Positions 1 to 4,286 of a stretch of DNA of 7,956 nucleotides are shown here, in pieces. Position 1 is the stretch's first letter, and each line of letters opens with the position of its first letter. The notes below the pieces were generated by a model. The model did not search any database. It was not told the origin of the DNA and saw only the letters and a list, made by a program, of their open reading frames with translations. Source of the stretch: a candidate division LCP-89 bacterium (GTDB taxonomy: Bacteria > Electryoneota > B3-LCP); assembly GCA_025774735.1 (NCBI GenBank), contig JALGZU010000131.1:1-7956 (forward strand), in the 5' to 3' direction. Position numbers and translations under genes: made by a program.

Positions 1-156
1 AAGTGCCTTCTACATTTTTACCTTAATCCCGTCTGACATGGCGACCGGCCTCCACAGTGCTGGTCTGCCCGATTATACACGATTCGGGAAACGCAATATA
101 GCGAAGAAATCACCGAAAGTCAAGGGAGAATTATTTCTTTGCACTTTTGATAATAC
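1..156 (-). repeat. Promoter-leader repeat, copy A (left, cut by window edge)
   Basis: This stretch is a diverged direct copy of 2105-2258, about 80 % identical by eye with one or two single-base gaps. On the minus strand it holds an AT-rich upstream element, a promoter, and the start of a long untranslated leader. Blocks that do not differ include GTGGAGGC, GGTCGCC, TGTCAGA and GTAAAAATG. In copy B the repeat is followed, about 65 nt further on, by the ATG of a beta-helix gene, so a minus-strand gene probably starts about 60 nt beyond the left edge. No coding sequence is supported here. A plus-strand open frame starting at 38 runs through the promoter and terminator and is not credible. Confidence 0.8.
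95..123 (-). promoter_or_regulatory. Sigma70-type promoter for the gene off the left edge
   Basis: On the minus strand, TTGACT (123-118) and TATATT (100-95) are separated by exactly 17 nt. The same two hexamers and spacing occur upstream of the other genes in this window. It lies about 50 nt past the terminator at 173-202, so it starts a new transcription unit. The start of transcription would fall near 88. Confidence 0.75.
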
Positions 157-172
157 TCTGTGCCTGAGGCAT

Positions 173-202
173 GAAAAGGGGCGGATACGCGGGTCCGCCC
201 CT
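173..202 (-). terminator. Intrinsic terminator after the beta-helix gene tail
   Basis: On the minus strand, AGGGGCGGA pairs perfectly with TCCGCCCCT (9 bp, loop of 8) and is followed by TTTTC. It sits 20 nt after the TAA at 222-224 that ends the displaced sorting tail. This supports the view that the tail at 222-449 belongs to the gene above it and that transcription normally runs through it. Confidence 0.85.
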
Positions 203-221
203 ACTTTTTCCTTTTGCCTTT

Positions 222-449
222 TTACTTGAGAAGCACCGTCTTACCGTTTGCGCTGTAATCCCCTGCCTCCAGGTGGTACAGGTACACCCCCGAGGCTAAC
301 CCCGCAGCATCGAAGGTTGCCTCATGATACCCCGCCGAGCGCCAGCCATCAAGGACAAAACCTAATGATCTTCCGCTGACATCGAAGATTTCCAGCGTCA
401 CCCATGAAGCCACCGGCAATTCAACCTTAAACGGCGGAGGATGGATCGT
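222..449 (-). pseudogene. Out-of-frame C-terminal sorting domain of the upstream beta-helix gene
   Basis: These 75 codons encode a FlgD-like/Por-type sorting tail: IFDVSGRSLG, then YHEATFDAAGLASGVYLYHL, ending in VLLK before the stop. They align with the tails of the genes at 4287 and 7011 (YDLLGRQV, FDASQLASGLYIYR, MILMK). The frame is +1 relative to the beta-helix gene that stops at 427, and no start codon or ribosome binding site of its own was seen. Removing one A from the A5 run at 449-453 would join the two into a protein of about 605 residues. The PNPFNP motif that opens the neighbours' tails is missing, so a single deletion whose length is not a multiple of three would explain both the lost motif and the frame change. 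A sequencing error in the homopolymer remains possible. This family of tails directs export and attachment through type IX secretion or a related route. Confidence 0.75.
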
Positions 450-2040
450 TTTTGACGCCCAGAATGATCTCGCCCGTACCCGTGAGCGGCACCAGGCATT
501 CCTCGCAGTTGTTGGTGATGGACAGCGTGTCCTCGTAGCTGGTTGAATCATCCGGCGTGAAGGTGACCGTAACATCCAGGCTGTCATCGGGCGAAATCAG
601 GCTGTCCGCCGGATCCCAGTTGGTGGAGAAGACGCTCAGGATGCAGGCAATGTCAGAAAGGATCAGGTCCGCATCACCGAGATTGTGAATCATCAGCGGC
701 AGATCCGCCGAATTACCCACCGTCACCGTGCCGAAGTCCAGCGACGTTGCCGACAGTTCGATATCCGGCACCCGCTGGTCGAAGAAGAAAGCTCCCATTT
801 CGGTGAAGGTACTGTCGGGATCTAACGCGAATAACGGATCCCCCGCGTCGATGCAGGGAGAACCTGCAGTCAGGTGTAAATCGTTATTTGTGGTATCTGC
901 GAACAGTGGATCCATGAAGATATTAAAATACGCGTCGCAGGAATCGCCATTGGCGTTGATGGTGTTGAGAACACCGAAGTTAGCCGGATAGGTTCCACCG
1001 TGAGTATAGATATCATACTCATTTTCGTAGAAATCCGAATACGATAGCTCAGATATGGTACTTTGCCACACCTCTATCGCCAGATCGTTACGGACAACAA
1101 TACTGTTACTGATACTCGCATCGCAGCCGGTCCCAAGAAACAGAGCGCCGCCATAGCCCGAATGGAAACAGGAATTATCCCAGAACGTGCAATGGTCCAG
1201 AGTGAAAGAGCTGGGCCCCGTCTGCTCATTGCTCACACAAATCGCACCACCAGATAAGCCATAATTCAGATAAAACGTACAGTGCGAGATATCGAAATCC
1301 GTCTCATCCGCAAAGATCGCACCCCCGCCCTTCAAGTAAGCGGGGTATACATTGGCCACATTTCCGCTGAAGAGGCAATCCGTGAGGAGAACACCATCAT
1401 TGACCGATCTGCACCAGATCGCTCCGCCTTCATTTGACGCCGTGTTATTCTCAAAGAGACAGCCGGTAATTTCTACTGGAGCGCTCCCCCCAAAACCCAG
1501 TGCCAGGATGGCTCCGCCATTTCCGGCAACGTTGTCACGAAACGTGCAATATGAAATCTGTGGATTTGAGATAAATGGCTGCATTGAGATTGCTGAATTG
1601 GTGTTACGGCTGAAGTCGCAGTGTGAAATGATCAGATTAGCATGCACACCTGTCACGAGTATGGCTCCCGAAGCATGGTGGAACGTGCAGTATGAAAGTG
1701 GATAGGTCAGACCGGCTATGTCATCGAAATCGAAACTGATGCCCCCCCAGCCGGTGCTGGTATCCGCCGGAAAGAAGTGGATGGAATCGGCTTCCGTGCC
1801 GATTGCTTCCAGGTAACCGTTCACGGTGAAGGCGTAGTTGCCCTGGAAATTCACCTCCACTCCCGGTTCGATCACCAGCGTCGAATCGGTATGGACGGTA
1901 ATTTCCCCTTCAATCAAGTACGGAGATCCGGCCGCTGACCATGTACCGGAGACGTAACCTGCGGGAATGATCGTATCCGCTGAAGCGACCGAAACCGCCA
2001 GCGCCCCCCATAGCAAGGCGATGAGCATTTTCCTGGTCAT
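427..2040 (-). CDS. Secreted right-handed beta-helix protein with choice-of-anchor-D domain (frameshifted at its 3' end)
   Basis: This encodes 537 residues. The ATG at 2040 is chosen because AGGAAAGGG lies 6 nt upstream and a clean signal peptide follows (MTRK, hydrophobic core, cleavage after ASA near residue 21). The frame stays open up to 2217, but that stretch includes the promoter. Residues 22-100 form a cap shared with the gene at 6839 (TIIPxGxVSGTW, GSPYLxEGEIT, GTExDSI). Residues about 110-315 are beta-helix coils with a regular Cys-x-Phe followed by Asn, at Cys 118, 141, 165, 194, 222, 254 and 284. GSPCIDAGDP at 393-402 closes the helix. Residues 425-523 are an ASPM/SPD-2/Hydin-like domain (LDFGTVTVG, IHNLGDADL, VTFTPDD, PLTGTG). 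The protein then stops after a short linker, and its sorting tail lies in the next frame. It is probably extracellular; beta-helix folds are often sugar-binding or adhesive, but no catalytic site is visible. It is transcribed alone. Confidence 0.88.
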   Translation of the reverse strand: MTRKMLIALLWGALAVSVASADTIIPAGYVSGTWSAAGSPYLIEGEITVHTDSTLVIEPGVEVNFQGNYAFTVNGYLEAIGTEADSIHFFPADTSTGWGGISFDFDDIAGLTYPLSYCTFHHASGAILVTGVHANLIISHCDFSRNTNSAISMQPFISNPQISYCTFRDNVAGNGGAILALGFGGSAPVEITGCLFENNTASNEGGAIWCRSVNDGVLLTDCLFSGNVANVYPAYLKGGGAIFADETDFDISHCTFYLNYGLSGGAICVSNEQTGPSSFTLDHCTFWDNSCFHSGYGGALFLGTGCDASISNSIVVRNDLAIEVWQSTISELSYSDFYENEYDIYTHGGTYPANFGVLNTINANGDSCDAYFNIFMDPLFADTTNNDLHLTAGSPCIDAGDPLFALDPDSTFTEMGAFFFDQRVPDIELSATSLDFGTVTVGNSADLPLMIHNLGDADLILSDIACILSVFSTNWDPADSLISPDDSLDVTVTFTPDDSTSYEDTLSITNNCEECLVPLTGTGEIILGVKNDPSSAV

Positions 2041-2066
2041 TATCGTCCCTTTCCTGTATGAAAGAC

Positions 2067-2114
2067 AAAAAAGGCACCTTGAATCCTCATCACCCGGAGG
2101 ATCCAGAGCACCTT
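2067..2114 (-). promoter_or_regulatory. Candidate attenuator hairpin in the mRNA leader
   Basis: In the roughly 150-nt leader of the beta-helix gene, the minus strand folds into a two-part hairpin. GGATCCTC pairs with GAGGATTC (8 bp, one G-U, loop CGGGTGAT). After a small internal loop, AAGGTGC pairs with GTGCCTT (7 bp, two G-U). A run of six T follows directly at 2072-2067, and the ribosome binding site comes about 12 nt later. This has the layout of an intrinsic terminator placed between promoter and start codon. The left repeat copy carries AAGGCAC, which would pair with GTGCCTT without wobbles; its 3' arm lies off the window. The regulator or ligand is unknown, and I do not recognise a named riboswitch. 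Confidence 0.5.
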
Positions 2115-2258
2115 CTGCATTTTTACTCCAATGTTTTCTGACACGGCGACCAGCCTCCACTCCAATGATCTGCACGATTATGCGGATTCTGGAGACGCAA
2201 TATAACGAAGAAATCACCGAAAGTCAAGCGAGAATTATTTTATTGCACTATTGATAAA
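2105..2258 (-). repeat. Promoter-leader repeat, copy B
   Basis: This is the second copy of the sequence at 1-156, read on the minus strand. It covers an AT-rich upstream element, the promoter and the first about 90 nt of the leader. The first 22 bases from the -35 box are identical between copies. Conservation is patchy in the leader, with fixed blocks separated by variable ones, as expected for a structured or regulatory RNA or for a recent duplication. Confidence 0.8.
2199..2227 (-). promoter_or_regulatory. Sigma70-type promoter of the beta-helix gene
   Basis: TTGACT (2227-2222) and TATATT (2204-2199) on the minus strand are separated by 17 nt. The predicted start of transcription near 2192 leaves a leader of about 150 nt before the ATG at 2040, far longer than the leaders of the two genes to the right (about 20-35 nt). 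Confidence 0.78.
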
Positions 2259-2286
2259 AAAGCGATCCCGAAACCTCGGGATCGCT
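2256..2286 (-). terminator. Intrinsic terminator of the M14 carboxypeptidase gene
   Basis: On the minus strand, AGCGATCCCGA pairs perfectly with TCGGGATCGCT (11 bp) around a GGTT loop and runs into six T. It lies 33 nt after the stop codon at 2319-2321. It ends only about 30 nt before the next promoter. Confidence 0.92.
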
Positions 2287-2288
2287 AC

Positions 2289-2323
2289 TTCTGAATTCTG
2301 GCTCCTGACTTCTGGCTTCTATT
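2289..2323. repeat. Tandem heptamer repeat (TTCTGRM-like, five units)
   Basis: Five consecutive 7-bp units read TTCTGAA, TTCTGGC, TCCTGAC, TTCTGGC and TTCTATT on the plus strand. The array fills the gap between the terminator and the M14 gene and runs into its stop codon. Short tandem heptamers of this style are known as dispersed repeats in some bacteria, such as cyanobacterial STRR sequences. Whether this unit recurs elsewhere in this genome cannot be seen here. Confidence 0.55.
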
Positions 2324-4055
2324 TTAATAGCACCATTTTTTTCACGTCCGCAAATCCTTCAGCGGACACTCGCACGAAGTAAACCCCGGAAGGCAGCGAA
2401 GAGGCGTCGTATAGCAATTGATATGATCCTTCGGGCTTAAATCCTTCTGTAATGGTCGCAACTACTCGCCCCAGCAGGTCGTAGATTTTCAGGTCAAGTT
2501 TTGTTGAATTGTGCAATTGCAGGGTAAGCCTTACGGTGTTGCTGGAAATGCGCTCGACACCGAATTGAATGCCGGGTGTTCTCTGTGATGGCGATATCTG
2601 ATCCCCGTGAACGAAGAGAGGTTCGAGTTCTATTTCGAGCACTGTCAAGGTATCCTGAATCGATACATTTTCTATCCGCACCGTATGATAGCCCGCCATG
2701 CCGGCAAAGACCGTGTAGGAGCCATTGTTCAACAGCCGGGTGAAGCGGCCATATTGCGGCTCTGCGAACCGAGAGCGCACCTGTTCCGAAATTCGACCCT
2801 GGATCTCAACGCGGGCAGGCAGCGGCAGGCCGCTTTCAGCATCGGTGACGTGTCCGGTGATACCGGGCCCCGCCAGCCTTTCCAGGAGGTATATGGAGCC
2901 ATTGTAATAGCGCTCAGTTCTCTCCGCCAGTTCGGATCCCGGCGGGAGAAAAACCGGATAGGGATTCACCTCGACGCAGAACGAAATCGATCCGCCGAAA
3001 CCGTAAAACCAGTTGCGGCACTGTCCACTCTGTGCACCATAGACGGCAATATCGTATGGAGTTCCGTTATCCTGGATAAAACGATTCGCCAGCTCAGAGG
3101 CGAAGGCGTCTAGAACGTCCTGGTCTGGCGCCGGTTGGCTGTTGAAATTCCAGGGATAGATGACGACTTCGCCGTAGCTGTGAAACGATATGCCCGTAAC
3201 GAATCGCTGCCGCCGGGCCAGAAATTCAATCGCCCGGGTCTCCTCCTCGGAAAACGGCTCCGTACCCCGGTAATAATAATGCCAGGGATCGGGTGACCCG
3301 CCCATTTCCCAGTACCAGTCGTAATTTCGATTCAGGTCGATCCCTTCGTGATCGTCCGTCCACCAGGTGCCCCCGGTGAATTCGTAATACACTCCGTTGT
3401 TGTTGATGTCGCGGGCATTCTTGCGCCAGAATTCGTTGATGCCCTCAGTGACGGCGAAATGCCCGTCCGGGTTGACCAGCGGAACGAAGAAAATCTCGTA
3501 GTCGTTCATCCAGGCGGAGATCTGGGGATCGATACCATAATTTTCCAGGAAGTGGTCGATCATGTAGAGTAACGTTTCGCAACCCAGCGCTTCACAGGCG
3601 TGGTGCGTGCCGAAGTAATATAAGGCAATCTCGTCTTCTTCCTCGGCGGCGTTATCGGACAGTTTCATGCTCCAGAGGGTCCTGGGAAACTGCGTGGCAC
3701 AGCCGATGGAATCCAGGCGGCAGAGGTCGGGGTACTGGGCTGCCAGCGCCTGCAGCTCATCGGTGAGTTCCTCATAGGTATGATATTCCGGATCGAGGTC
3801 GAGCCCTGAGAGGGTGGGGAGGGCGGTCAGGTCTTTCACCTGGTAATCCAAGCCTTCCAGAACCGCGATGTCATGTTCGTCGAGAACCAGGTCGAGCACA
3901 CCTTCCAGCTCGCTGTGGTAGATGGTAAATCCCATCCTGACAAGATCGTTAACTTCCTCCGGCGAAGAAACCGAGATTCTCCCTACGAAAGGTTCTGCTT
4001 GGCCAAGGAAGACGCAGCCGGTTATAATCAAAATGGCGGACATTACCGATCTCAT
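2319..4055 (-). CDS. Secreted M14 zinc carboxypeptidase with C-terminal sorting domain
   Basis: This encodes 578 residues that should hydrolyse C-terminal amino acids from peptides outside the cytoplasm. The ATG at 4055 has GGAGG 5 nt upstream. Residues 1-20 are a signal peptide ending in GQA; residues about 21-85 resemble a short propeptide. The M14 domain (about 90-395) keeps the residues expected from carboxypeptidase A: zinc ligands H152, E155 (HACE) and H292 (FHSYG); substrate-binding R211 (WRKN), N242 and R243 (DLNRN); Y339 as the probable Tyr248 equivalent; and catalytic E362 (VEVNP). The active site looks intact. Residues about 398-475 are a carboxypeptidase-regulatory-like beta-sandwich (ITGHVTDAESGLPLPARV). 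Residues about 495-578 are a sorting tail (IYDLLGRVVA, SGVYFVRV, KKMVLLK) that lacks PNPFNP. An ITGC lipobox-like motif at Cys14 is probably coincidental, since the hydrophobic stretch before it is short. It is a single-gene unit between its own promoter and terminator. Confidence 0.95.
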   Translation of the reverse strand: MRSVMSAILIITGCVFLGQAEPFVGRISVSSPEEVNDLVRMGFTIYHSELEGVLDLVLDEHDIAVLEGLDYQVKDLTALPTLSGLDLDPEYHTYEELTDELQALAAQYPDLCRLDSIGCATQFPRTLWSMKLSDNAAEEEDEIALYYFGTHHACEALGCETLLYMIDHFLENYGIDPQISAWMNDYEIFFVPLVNPDGHFAVTEGINEFWRKNARDINNNGVYYEFTGGTWWTDDHEGIDLNRNYDWYWEMGGSPDPWHYYYRGTEPFSEEETRAIEFLARRQRFVTGISFHSYGEVVIYPWNFNSQPAPDQDVLDAFASELANRFIQDNGTPYDIAVYGAQSGQCRNWFYGFGGSISFCVEVNPYPVFLPPGSELAERTERYYNGSIYLLERLAGPGITGHVTDAESGLPLPARVEIQGRISEQVRSRFAEPQYGRFTRLLNNGSYTVFAGMAGYHTVRIENVSIQDTLTVLEIELEPLFVHGDQISPSQRTPGIQFGVERISSNTVRLTLQLHNSTKLDLKIYDLLGRVVATITEGFKPEGSYQLLYDASSLPSGVYFVRVSAEGFADVKKMVLLK

Positions 4056-4095
4056 GTGAGCCTCCGGAAAGAACTTTGGGATACCTTATCATAAA

Positions 4096-4124
4096 AATAT
4101 AACAAATATTACTTAAATAGTCAA
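4096..4124 (-). promoter_or_regulatory. Sigma70-type promoter of the M14 carboxypeptidase gene
   Basis: TTGACT (4124-4119) and TATATT (4101-4096) on the minus strand are 17 nt apart. A second overlapping TTGACT lies 5 nt upstream but would give a 22-nt spacer. The predicted leader is about 35 nt, ending in the strong GGAGG before the ATG at 4055. Confidence 0.78.
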
Positions 4125-4181
4125 GTCAATTATTTCGACAGCCCAAATTTTCTGTACGAATTGAAATTGCTGAAAATGAAT

Positions 4182-4209
4182 AGGGCGATCCCGTATCCGG
4201 GATCGCCCT
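4182..4209 (-). terminator. Terminator hairpin of the glycine-rich beta-helix gene
   Basis: On the minus strand, AGGGCGATCCCG pairs perfectly with CGGGATCGCCCT (12 bp, loop GATA). The following tract is only moderately T-rich (ATTCATTTTC). The stem core GCGATCCCG is the same as that of the terminator at 2256-2286. The hairpin lies about 80 nt past the stop at 4287. Confidence 0.8.
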
Positions 4210-4286
4210 GTTGTATTGCCTCAACTGCCACGCAAGATCGCGAAGCATCTTGTCGTCAGACCCTCTGGGCGGAAAAAGTGACATTG

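Noticed and set aside
38..229. A 63-codon plus-strand open frame at the left edge.
   Set aside because: It crosses the conserved minus-strand leader, promoter and terminator, and its counterpart in the second repeat copy is not kept as a matching frame.
444..456. Programmed -1 frameshifting at an A-rich slippery site.
   Set aside because: The heptamer is C-AAA-AAC, not a full X-XXY-YYZ site, and the tail needs a +1 (or -2) change. I saw no clear downstream stem or internal ribosome-like stimulator.
2041..2217. An N-terminal extension of 59 codons on the beta-helix protein.
   Set aside because: It would start upstream of the -10 box, and the ATG at 2040 has both a ribosome site and a proper signal peptide.
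2607..3113. A 168-codon open frame on the plus strand.
   Set aside because: It lies antisense within the M14 carboxypeptidase, whose catalytic residues and domain order are intact. Its translation has no recognisable domain and I saw no convincing ribosome site.
4010..4055. Lipoprotein signal (ITGC at residues 11-14) on the M14 enzyme.
   Set aside because: The hydrophobic stretch before the Cys is short, a normal cleavage site (GQA) follows, and a C-terminal sorting tail already provides surface targeting.
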